Origin: Litorivita sp040371945
GTDB lineage: Bacteria > Pseudomonadota > Alphaproteobacteria > Rhodobacterales > Rhodobacteraceae
Direction of reading: 5' to 3'
Assembly: GCF_040371945.1 (NCBI RefSeq)
Contig: NZ_BAABWS010000002.1
Location: 648,123 to 712,122 of the forward strand
Length of the DNA stretch: 64,000 nucleotides
In this document: in pieces, positions 8,067-14,554 of the stretch
Layout of the letters: each line of letters opens with the position of its first letter
Position numbering within the stretch: position 1 is the stretch's first letter
Notes under the pieces: generated by a model
What the model was told of the DNA's origin: nothing
The model's database searches: none
Seen by the model: the letters and a program-made list of their open reading frames with translations, nothing else
Program-made: the position numbers and the translations under genes

Positions 8067-8409
8067 GAGGCAGGTCCTTTGATTGGCGTGAGCGTTAACA
8101 ATGGCTCTTAGCATCCCCCCCGCGAAGATCAAGCGCGCCGTCTAACCCCTTGGCGCGAAAGGGGCGCGCAAAGCTAGACCCGAGCGCAAACCTGCCGCAA
8201 AATGGGCAACAGCAAGCGATTCGCCCCGATTGGGGGCAATGCCGGCGCTACGGGCCGCGCCCGCAAGGAGGCGCAGACAAGGCCTTGAGCGCCCCGAGCG
8301 GGCGCTGCGGCACCGGCGGATCGCAACACAAAGCCGCCCGAGGGGACGCGGGCAAAAAACGGCACATAACGGTCCATGCGGGCCAGAACGGGCAAAACAG
8401 GTAGATGTC
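8067..8409. other. divergent promoter region, tkt / coiled-coil gene
   Basis: This 343-base region holds the LacI-like operator near tkt (8087-8100) and then GC-rich sequence with several small hairpins. No open frame with coding character is seen on either strand. The promoter for the coiled-coil/zapA genes should be close to 8360-8400. Confidence 0.5.
8087..8100 (-). promoter_or_regulatory. LacI-type operator candidate upstream of tkt
   Basis: Minus strand TGTTAACGCTCACG, which matches the palindrome TGTTAGCGCTAACA (derived here from the sites at gap and echA) at 11 of 14 positions. It lies 21-34 bases upstream of the tkt TTG start. Confidence 0.45.
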
Positions 8410-8946
8410 ATGAGTCAGATCGAAGAGCTACACAGCCGGATCACTTCCGCACTTGACCGGATCGGGGCAGGGGTCGAAAACCTCGCCGCGCCCGCCGCCG
8501 CCGCGCCCGACACCGGCGAGCTTGAGGCGCTGCGCCAGCAGCTTGAGGACGAGAAGCTGGTCAATGCGCAACTCGAAGAGCGGCTCAAATCGCTGCGTGA
8601 CAAACAAGAGCGCGCGGGCGAGGCGGCCAATGCCGCCCTTGGCCAGCAGCGCGCGCAGATGGAGCAGCTCGACGCCGATCTTCAGCGCCTGCGCAAGGCC
8701 AATGCCTTGCTGCGCGAGAACAACCAAGCGCTGCGCGAGGCCAATCAGGCGGGCGTCGCAGACCCGCATTTGATCAACAAATCCATGCTTGGCGAATTGG
8801 AAGCCCTGCGCGCCGCGCGCGCCGCCGATAGCGCCGAAGTGGCCGCCGTTCTGGGGCAGCTTGGCCCGCTGATTGCGGGGGCGAGTGTGGTGCCTGATGT
8901 GGGCGATACCATTGAACGTGCAGAAGAATTCGGGGAGGACGCCTGA
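8410..8946 (+). CDS. coiled-coil protein co-expressed with ZapA
   Basis: A 178-residue protein. From about residue 35 to 120 it is Gln/Glu/Leu/Arg-rich with heptad spacing, a long coiled coil. The last part (residues 135-178) is more compact. Its stop overlaps the zapA start by one base (TGATG), so the two are translationally coupled. ZapA partners with a coiled-coil protein (ZapB) in gammaproteobacteria, so a ZapB-like role in the division ring is a reasonable inference, not a homology claim. The start is the ATG at the coiled-coil protein's conserved-looking MSQIEEL; a longer frame extends upstream without coding character. Confidence 0.75.
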   Translation: MSQIEELHSRITSALDRIGAGVENLAAPAAAAPDTGELEALRQQLEDEKLVNAQLEERLKSLRDKQERAGEAANAALGQQRAQMEQLDADLQRLRKANALLRENNQALREANQAGVADPHLINKSMLGELEALRAARAADSAEVAAVLGQLGPLIAGASVVPDVGDTIERAEEFGEDA

Positions 8947-9341
8947 TGCCAGAGATCGAAATCCAAATCGGCGGACGTGTGTTCGAGGTGGCCTGCCAAG
9001 AGGGCGAAGAGCATTACCTGCTTTCGGCGGCGCGTATTCTGGACGCCGAGGCGACCACTTTGGGCCAACAAATCGGCCGCCTGCCCGAACCGCGCATGTT
9101 GCTGATGTCGGGGCTGATGCTGGCGGATAAAACCGCAGGCCTCGAAGACCAGCTGCGCGCCGTGCAGGACACGCTGGCCGAACGCGAGGCAGAATTGGCG
9201 CAATTGCGCGCCGCCCCCGCGCCAGAGCCTGAACGGATCGAAGTACCCGTGGTCCCGCAAGGGGTCAGCGATACGTTGGCCGAGATCGCCGCACGCGCCG
9301 AAGCGCTTGCCGCTGCGGTCGAGGAGCGCGCGGCCTCCTGA
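8946..9341 (+). CDS. zapA: cell division protein ZapA
   Basis: A 131-residue protein with the ZapA fold at residues 1-100: the N-terminal beta hairpin (IEIQIGGRVFEVAC), the helix YLLSAARILDAEATTL, and a long dimerisation helix. ZapA binds FtsZ filaments and bundles them at the septum. It is longer than E. coli ZapA (109), with a Pro/Ala linker and a last helix rich in Ala and Glu. Its last 13 codons overlap the putative 6S RNA. Gene order zapA-ssrS is widespread in proteobacteria. Confidence 0.92.
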   Translation: MPEIEIQIGGRVFEVACQEGEEHYLLSAARILDAEATTLGQQIGRLPEPRMLLMSGLMLADKTAGLEDQLRAVQDTLAEREAELAQLRAAPAPEPERIEVPVVPQGVSDTLAEIAARAEALAAAVEERAAS

Positions 9342-9432
9342 GCCCCCCGCTTGAGCACGGGTTGGGCCGCTGCAAAACGCGGCAGCGACGCCGGACCCTT
9401 TCGCAGAAAGGCCCAAGACAGCGGCAAGAACG
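9303..9432 (+). ncRNA. ssrS: 6S RNA candidate (ssrS)
   Basis: The segment CTTGCCGCTG at 9306-9315, inside the zapA 3' end, is a perfect reverse complement of CAGCGGCAAG at 9419-9428. GCG/CGC extends the pair past a two-base bulge. This 10-13-bp closing stem encloses a large open region (including CTGAGCC, also seen in E. coli 6S) and small internal hairpins at 9366-9386 and 9397-9412. A terminator follows at 9434. Rod shape, size of about 130 nt and position after zapA all match 6S RNA, which inhibits sigma70 RNA polymerase. No covariance search was possible. Confidence 0.55.
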
Positions 9433-9433
9433 C

Positions 9434-9461
9434 AAAAGGGCTGGCATAGCGCCAGCCCTTT
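9434..9461. terminator. bidirectional terminator, 6S RNA / grxD
   Basis: Stem AAAAGGGCTGGC / GCCAGCCCTTT with a short loop. The T-run works for the plus-strand 6S/zapA transcript and the opposite stem end (TTTT) serves the minus-strand bolA-grxD operon, which ends 24 bases away. Confidence 0.85.
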
Positions 9462-9484
9462 CTCTGTTGGTATATCCGCTCGGC

Positions 9485-9847
9485 TTAGCCGTTGGCTTCG
9501 CGGATCTTATCCGCCGCTTCCTTGTCAAAGCCGACGCCTTGGCCCTCAAACAACGTGTCCAATTCGCCCGACAATGTCATCTCGGTGATGATATCGCAGC
9601 CGCCGACAAATTCACCTTTGACGTAAAGCTGCGGGATGGTCGGCCAGTCGGAGTAATCCTTGATCCCTTGGCGGATCGCATCATCGGCCAGAACATTCAC
9701 ATCGGCAAACTGCACGCCCATGAAATTGAGCACCCCCGCCACACGGCTGGAAAACCCGCATTGCGGCATTTCCTTGGTGCCCTTCATGAACAACACCACG
9801 TCGTTGTTTTTGACGGTTTCGTCGATCTGGGTCTTTGCGTCAGTCAT
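9485..9847 (-). CDS. grxD: monothiol glutaredoxin (Grx4 type)
   Basis: A 120-residue CGFS-type glutaredoxin. The active-site CGFS is at Cys30, preceded by FMKGTKEMPQ, the family signature. These proteins bind a [2Fe-2S] cluster with glutathione, pass clusters to targets and pair physically with BolA. Here bolA lies two genes upstream in the same operon, which supports that partnership. The start ATG overlaps the stop of the 48-residue small membrane gene by eight bases. Confidence 0.96.
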   Translation of the reverse strand: MTDAKTQIDETVKNNDVVLFMKGTKEMPQCGFSSRVAGVLNFMGVQFADVNVLADDAIRQGIKDYSDWPTIPQLYVKGEFVGGCDIITEMTLSGELDTLFEGQGVGFDKEAADKIREANG

Positions 9848-9986
9848 TGTCTTGCTCCATGCGTTCTTGGCGCCGCTTCTCGGCTCTGATGTAGGGCATC
9901 AAGGCACCATATGTGATAATCCCGACCAGCGCCAAAGCAAACAGCACCGGCCAGACGTCGTTGAGAAAGGACCAAAGGCCCTGCAT
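9840..9986 (-). CDS. small membrane protein between bolA and grxD (48 aa)
   Basis: Translates as a 48-residue protein beginning MQGLWSFLNDVWPVLFALAL. One transmembrane segment (about residues 13-32) is followed by a strongly charged tail (RAEKRRQERMEQDND). Its ATG overlaps the bolA stop (ATGA) and its stop overlaps the grxD start by eight bases. These tight overlaps and the membrane-plus-charged-tail design make it very likely real. The orientation is probably N-out/C-in. Function unknown; a membrane tether for the BolA-Grx4 pair is only a guess. Confidence 0.75.
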   Translation of the reverse strand: MQGLWSFLNDVWPVLFALALVGIITYGALMPYIRAEKRRQERMEQDND

Positions 9987-10222
9987 CAGGCGGGGGCTTT
10001 GGTGGTCAAGGCCAGCGCATGCAGCGCGCCGTTCGGCCCGTCCATCTTCCCTTTGAGCGCGGCATAAACGGCGCGTTGCTGTTGCACGCGGTTCTTGCCG
10101 CGAAAGCTTTCGTCGATGACCTCGGCGGCGAAATGTTGCCCGTCGTCACCTTGGACATTGATGAGGGCATCAGGGAAGCTCTCGCGGATGAGGCTTTCGA
10201 TTTCGGTCGCGGTGATGGCCAT
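9986..10222 (-). CDS. BolA/IbaG family protein
   Basis: A 78-residue BolA-fold protein with the class II features: DALINVQGDDGQHFAAEVIDESFRGK, where the conserved His (residue 30 area) ligates an Fe-S cluster shared with a CGFS glutaredoxin, followed by the RVQQQRAVYAALK helix. First gene of the bolA/small membrane protein/grxD operon. Role: iron-sulfur cluster trafficking or iron sensing with the downstream GrxD. The ribosome site is GGAGAGC upstream of the ATG. Confidence 0.93.
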   Translation of the reverse strand: MAITATEIESLIRESFPDALINVQGDDGQHFAAEVIDESFRGKNRVQQQRAVYAALKGKMDGPNGALHALALTTKAPA

Positions 10223-10296
10223 CGGCGCTCTCCTTTTTCAGTTGTCCAAGATGTAGGCGGCGGCGCGCTGGGGTGCAAGGGGGGTTGCTCGCGCCG

Positions 10297-10839
10297 CTAC
10301 TTGCGCAGCCCCGCCGCCACGGGGGCGAGCGCGTGCAAAAACGTATCGATCTCGCGCGGCAAAGGGCCGCTCTCGACCGCGCCAAGCGCCGCCGCATTGC
10401 CAAGCGCGGGGGTCAGGCGGGCGAGCAGGCCGCAGCGCACGGCCTCTTGCGCCGCCGTCAGCGGCAAAACGCGCGCCGTGACCAGCAATTGGCGCAGGCT
10501 TTGCACCTGCCGCATCTGGCGCAGCGCCTCAATCGTCGGGCCCATCAGGGCAGGGGCCTCTTGCCAGCTTTGCCCGCCGAAGATGTCTTGGCTCACCCGT
10601 TGCCCCGCGCCAAGACAATCAAACGCGACACAGCCCGCAAATCCCTTGTCGGTCAAATCGCGGTGGATGGTGCAGCGGTGATCGGCGCCAAGGTTGGGGC
10701 AGGGCGTGCCGGCGGGTTTGTCTATGGCGAACATATCGCCCGCGTCAAAGGCCAGCGCCATACAGCACAGCGCAGCGCAGCGGGTGCAATCGGGGCGAAA
10801 ATCCTCCGCCCCTGCTGCTGTGTCGGTCGGGCTTTGCAT
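10297..10839 (-). CDS. Cys-rich CxxCxxxCC-type protein
   Basis: A 180-residue protein. The N-terminal third holds the CTRCAALCC motif (residues 18-26) with further cysteines in TPCPNL, HRCTIH and the FAGCVAFDC stretch. This matches the YkgJ-like class that binds zinc or an iron-sulfur cluster. The C-terminal part is helical and featureless. It starts 20 bases after the purL stop codon on the same strand and may be co-transcribed with purL. No reaction can be assigned. Confidence 0.65.
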   Translation of the reverse strand: MQSPTDTAAGAEDFRPDCTRCAALCCMALAFDAGDMFAIDKPAGTPCPNLGADHRCTIHRDLTDKGFAGCVAFDCLGAGQRVSQDIFGGQSWQEAPALMGPTIEALRQMRQVQSLRQLLVTARVLPLTAAQEAVRCGLLARLTPALGNAAALGAVESGPLPREIDTFLHALAPVAAGLRK

Positions 10840-10859
10840 CCGGCGCGGCCCCGCGCGGC

Positions 10860-13022
10860 CTAGCCGTTGACCGCTTGACTGAAGGCACTGCGAAAGAGCG
10901 TGCTCAGCTCGGACAAAGGCGCCTCGGAGGCCCCGAACTTCACGCTCTCGCCGCCGAATTTACCAACGGTTTCAAGCGGGACATCCGCCGCAGAGGCGGC
11001 CAGCATCAGCGCTTCGGCCTGATCGAAGTTGCAGGCGATCAGGTAACGCGCTTGGTCCTCGCCAAAGAGCGCAGCCGTGTCGCCCGTGTCGATCTGCACC
11101 CCGACGCCCGCCTTTTCCGCCATCTCGAAAGCCGCCAAGGCAAGGCCGCCGTCGGAGATGTCGGTGCAGGCTTTGATCATCGCATGGTTGGCGCGGATGA
11201 AGTCGCCGTTGCGCTTTTCTGCGGCCAGATCCACATGTGGCGCATCGCCGTCCTTGCGGTTGAACACTTCGGCCAAAAGCGCTGATTGGCCCAGATGTGT
11301 GCCGCTTCCGCCGACGAGCAAGGCCACATGGCCGTCGCGGGCCTCGCCCAAGATCGCCTCGTCCTCATGGGCCACGATCCCCACCGCGCCGATGGTCGGC
11401 GTGGGCAAAATGCCCGATCCGTCGGTTTCATTATAAAGCGACACGTTGCCCGACACGATGGGCATATCAAGCGCCGCAACCGCTTCGCCGATGCCTTTGA
11501 TCGCAAAGACGAATTGCCCCATGATCTCGGGCTTTTCGGGATTGCCGAAATTGAGGTTGTCCGTCGTGGCCAAGGGTTTTGTCCCCACGGCGCTGAGGTT
11601 GCGGAAGGCTTCGGCCACGGCCTGTTTGCCACCCTCGAAAGGGTTGGCCTTGACGTAGCGCGGCGTCACATCCGAGGTGAAGGCCAGCAATTTATCGGTG
11701 CCATGCACGCGGATCATCCCCGCGCCAATACCGGGCGTTTGGGCGGTGTCGGCCATGACCATCGTGTCATATTGCTCGTAAACCCATTCTTTGGACGCGT
11801 AATTGGGCGAGGAAATCAGCCCGCGCAGCCCGTCAATCGCATCGATCTGCGGCACATCGGCCAAGGCCTCGGGCGCGGTCGGCTCATTGTAGGGGCGGTC
11901 ATATTCGGGCGCATTGCCCGACAGCGCCTTGAGCGGCAGATCGGCCATGCAGGTGTTGTGATGCATGATCAAGAAACGGTCTTCGGCGATGGTCTCACCG
12001 ACGATGGCGAAATCGAGGTCCCATTTGTCGAATACCGCCTTGGCCTCGGCCTCTTTTTCGGGGCGCAGCACCATGAGCATGCGCTCTTGGCTCTCCGAGA
12101 GCATCATCTCGTAGGCGGTCATGTTTTCTTCGCGGCAGGGGACTTTTTCAAGGTCGAGCCGCACGCCCAGATTGCCCTTGTCGCCCATTTCCACCGCCGA
12201 GCAGGTCAGACCCGCCGCGCCCATATCTTGGATCGAGATCACCGCGCCGGTTTGCATCAGCTCCAGCGTCGCTTCCATCAGGCGCTTTTCGGTGAACGGA
12301 TCGCCGACCTGCACCGTGGGGCGTTTTTCCTCGATGGTATCGTCGAACTCCGCCGAGGCCATGGTCGCGCCGCCGACGCCGTCGCGGCCGGTTTTCGCGC
12401 CCAAATAGACGACAGGCATGCCGACGCCCGAGGCCGCCGAATAGAAAATGCTGTCGGTCTCGGCGATGCCTGCGGCAAAGGCGTTCACAAGGCAGTTGCC
12501 GTTATAGGCCGGATCAAAGCGCACTTCGCCGCCCACGGTCGGCACGCCGAAACAATTGCCATAGCCGCCGACGCCTTCGACCACACCATTGACCAACTGG
12601 CGGGTTTTGGGGTGCGAGGTCTCGCCGAAGCTGAGCGAGTTCATCGCTGCGACAGGACGCGCGCCCATGGTGAAGACATCGCGCAAAATCCCGCCCACGC
12701 CGGTCGCCGCGCCTTGGTAGGGTTCGATATAGGAGGGGTGGTTGTGGCTTTCCATTTTGAACACCACGCATTGGCCGTCGCCGATGTCGACAATGCCCGC
12801 GTTCTCGCCAGGACCGCAGATGACCTGCGGGCCTTCGGTGGGCAGGGTGCGCAGCCATTTTTTCGAGGACTTATAGGAGCAATGCTCGTTCCACATGGCC
12901 GAGAAAATCCCCAGCTCGGTAAAACTCGGCTCGCGGCCAATGATCTCGAGGATGAGCGCATATTCATCGGGGCTAAGCCCGTGGGATGCGATCAGGTCTT
13001 CGGTGATGCTTGGCTCTTGCAT
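10860..13022 (-). CDS. purL: phosphoribosylformylglycinamidine synthase, PurL subunit
   Basis: ATP-dependent amidation of FGAR to FGAM in purine synthesis. At 720 residues this is the small PurL form that works with separate PurS and PurQ, which are not in this window. Visible signatures: SYKSSKKWLRTLP near residue 50, ESHNHPSYIEP, GGAGVGGILRD-like glycine-rich phosphate loop, and two AIRS-type halves. The chosen start MQEPSITEDL has GGGACCAGA upstream; the 88-codon longer frame runs through the sRNA terminator and is not coding. Confidence 0.95.
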   Translation of the reverse strand: MQEPSITEDLIASHGLSPDEYALILEIIGREPSFTELGIFSAMWNEHCSYKSSKKWLRTLPTEGPQVICGPGENAGIVDIGDGQCVVFKMESHNHPSYIEPYQGAATGVGGILRDVFTMGARPVAAMNSLSFGETSHPKTRQLVNGVVEGVGGYGNCFGVPTVGGEVRFDPAYNGNCLVNAFAAGIAETDSIFYSAASGVGMPVVYLGAKTGRDGVGGATMASAEFDDTIEEKRPTVQVGDPFTEKRLMEATLELMQTGAVISIQDMGAAGLTCSAVEMGDKGNLGVRLDLEKVPCREENMTAYEMMLSESQERMLMVLRPEKEAEAKAVFDKWDLDFAIVGETIAEDRFLIMHHNTCMADLPLKALSGNAPEYDRPYNEPTAPEALADVPQIDAIDGLRGLISSPNYASKEWVYEQYDTMVMADTAQTPGIGAGMIRVHGTDKLLAFTSDVTPRYVKANPFEGGKQAVAEAFRNLSAVGTKPLATTDNLNFGNPEKPEIMGQFVFAIKGIGEAVAALDMPIVSGNVSLYNETDGSGILPTPTIGAVGIVAHEDEAILGEARDGHVALLVGGSGTHLGQSALLAEVFNRKDGDAPHVDLAAEKRNGDFIRANHAMIKACTDISDGGLALAAFEMAEKAGVGVQIDTGDTAALFGEDQARYLIACNFDQAEALMLAASAADVPLETVGKFGGESVKFGASEAPLSELSTLFRSAFSQAVNG

Positions 13023-13362
13023 TGGCGTCTGGTCCCTTTGATGAGGCAGCGCAGCGCAGCAGATCCGCGCGCGCGTGGCATTGTGGCGTCTCTTTATGCG
13101 ATCAAAGCCAAAGGGGGAAGAGGGTAGGCGCAGGCGGACCTGCGCAAAGCTCGGGTCGCCAAAAGGCAGGCACAAACATGGCGCCAAAAAAAAGGCCGAG
13201 CATAAGCTCGGCCGTAGTCCAACAGGGAGGTTGATGGTGACAATCATCACCGTCGAGTAGCGATTTAGGGTCGGCGCGCTTGCCAATCAAGGATCAAAAT
13301 GCCGCAGGTGCAGCATGGCCGCTATGCGCTCCGCGCATAGCTTTGATGCAATAATGCGTAAC
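13023..13362. other. intergenic region purL / lysR holding sRNA candidate
   Basis: A 340-base stretch. Its centre (13186-13290) holds a compact promoter-hairpin-terminator unit on the minus strand, described separately as a small RNA. The stretch next to purL contains several GC-rich runs; the stretch next to the lysR stop has a small hairpin (GCTATGCGC/GCGCATAGC, 13320-13341) that may end the lysR transcript. Confidence 0.6.
13186..13255 (-). ncRNA. putative small RNA with anti-Shine-Dalgarno stretch
   Basis: On the minus strand, TTGATT (13290-13285) and TAAATC (13267-13262) are separated by 17 bases, a plausible sigma70 promoter. The transcript from about 13255 would form a hairpin GGTGA/TCACC, then expose AACCTCCCTG, complementary to ribosome-binding sites. 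It then ends in a perfect terminator GGCCGAG/CTCGGCC followed by eight T. About 70 nt. The alternative reading is a purL leader attenuator. The terminator is strong; the promoter is inferred. Confidence 0.55.
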
Positions 13363-14259
13363 CTATTGATCTCTTAGCCGTTTCCGGTAGGCGATGATCT
13401 CGTCCTGAACAAAATCACGGAAGGCGGCAATGCGCTTGGATTGGCGCAATTCTTCGGGGTAGGCGAGGAAAACCGGCACTTCGCCTGATTCGACCTCCGG
13501 CATCACGCGCACCAGATCGGGAAAATCTTGGGTCAAATAGTCGGGCAAGACCCCGACGCCAAGATTGCTCAGCACCCCTTGCAAGACGCCGAAATAGTTG
13601 TTCACGGTCAAAAGCGAGGGGATGTCGTGGCTCATGATCTCTTGGACCAGCGTCGCCCCAGCGCCGACCTGTGTCGAGGTCGGGTTTTGGCAAATCAGCC
13701 GGTGGTCGGCGAAATCGCCCAAGTGTTGGGGCGTCCCGCGCGCATCCAGATAGCTGCGCGAGGCATAGAGGCACATGCGCACGCTCATCAGCCGTTTGCG
13801 GATCAAATCGGCCTGCGACGGCTCCTTCATCCGGATCGCCACATCGGCCTCGCGCATCGGCAGGTCCAAAACCCGCTCTTCGAGCATCAGGTCGATTTTG
13901 AGGTCGGGGTATTTTTCATAGAGCGCCGAAAGACGCGGCGCGAGCCACAGCGAGCCGAAACCCGTCGTCGTGGTCACGCGCAATTCGCCGAAAACCTCTT
14001 CTTCGCTGTCGCGGATGCGCGCCGTGGCCGTGTCGAGCCGTTTGACCATCGCGCGGGTCGCATCGAACAACAATTCGCCCTGTTCGGTGAGAATCAGCCC
14101 GCGTGCGTGGCGATGGAAAAGCGTCGCGTTCAGTTGCTCTTCGAGGGCGCGCACCTGACGGCTGACCGCCGATTGCGACAGGTGCAAGGTATCTCCGGCG
14201 TGGGTCAAGCTGCCCGCATCCGCAACTGCGTGAAATATTCTAAGCTTATCCCAATCCAT
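13363..14259 (-). CDS. LysR-family transcription regulator
   Basis: A 298-residue LysR-type regulator. The winged helix-turn-helix is at residues 1-60 (KLRIFHAVADAGSLTHAGDTLHLSQSAVSRQVRALE) and the substrate-binding domain at about 90-290. The start MDWDKLR is standard; a 40-codon extension upstream is not. It is divergent from the indolepyruvate ferredoxin oxidoreductase gene, with overlapping inverted repeats between them, so that gene is the likely target. The inducer might be an aromatic or branched 2-oxoacid, by inference only. Confidence 0.9.
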   Translation of the reverse strand: MDWDKLRIFHAVADAGSLTHAGDTLHLSQSAVSRQVRALEEQLNATLFHRHARGLILTEQGELLFDATRAMVKRLDTATARIRDSEEEVFGELRVTTTTGFGSLWLAPRLSALYEKYPDLKIDLMLEERVLDLPMREADVAIRMKEPSQADLIRKRLMSVRMCLYASRSYLDARGTPQHLGDFADHRLICQNPTSTQVGAGATLVQEIMSHDIPSLLTVNNYFGVLQGVLSNLGVGVLPDYLTQDFPDLVRVMPEVESGEVPVFLAYPEELRQSKRIAAFRDFVQDEIIAYRKRLRDQ

Positions 14260-14554
14260 CGACGCAACCTTTGCTCTTACTTTAACCGTATATACGAAAC
14301 TTCGTTTAAGGTGGGCTTTAAGCGCGGCTGCCGACCCATTGCAACGTAAAAAGTCTGTATTTTTCTCTTGATAGGTCAAATATTGTGACCCAATATCGCG
14401 CTATAGTCTATTTACGCCGAGCGGGCGGGCAATCGGGCAGGACATGCCGGAAATCTGTGCACCTGCTGCCCTGCGTAAGAGTCGCGATTGCCAGACCTTG
14501 GAGGAGGAGGGGCGCCGCGACGTGATCGCCATATCCAGCCGAGGGAGACGCGCC
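14260..14554. promoter_or_regulatory. lysR / ior divergent control region
   Basis: Contains two overlapping inverted repeats at 14374-14396: GGTCA-N7-TGACC and ATATTG-N5-CAATAT. A perfect 10-bp palindrome CGTATATACG lies at 14287-14296 close to the lysR start. The region is AT-rich relative to its flanks. LysR proteins bind T-N11-A inverted repeats, and GGTCAAATATTGTGACC fits that form. Confidence 0.6.

Noticed and set aside
5940..8111. 723-codon frame on the plus strand over tkt
   Set aside because: Exact antisense to the transketolase gene; composition is that of a shadow frame and no domain is recognisable.
11286..13127. 613-codon frame on the plus strand over purL
   Set aside because: Antisense shadow of purL with Gly/His/Arg/Asp-rich composition and no recognised family.
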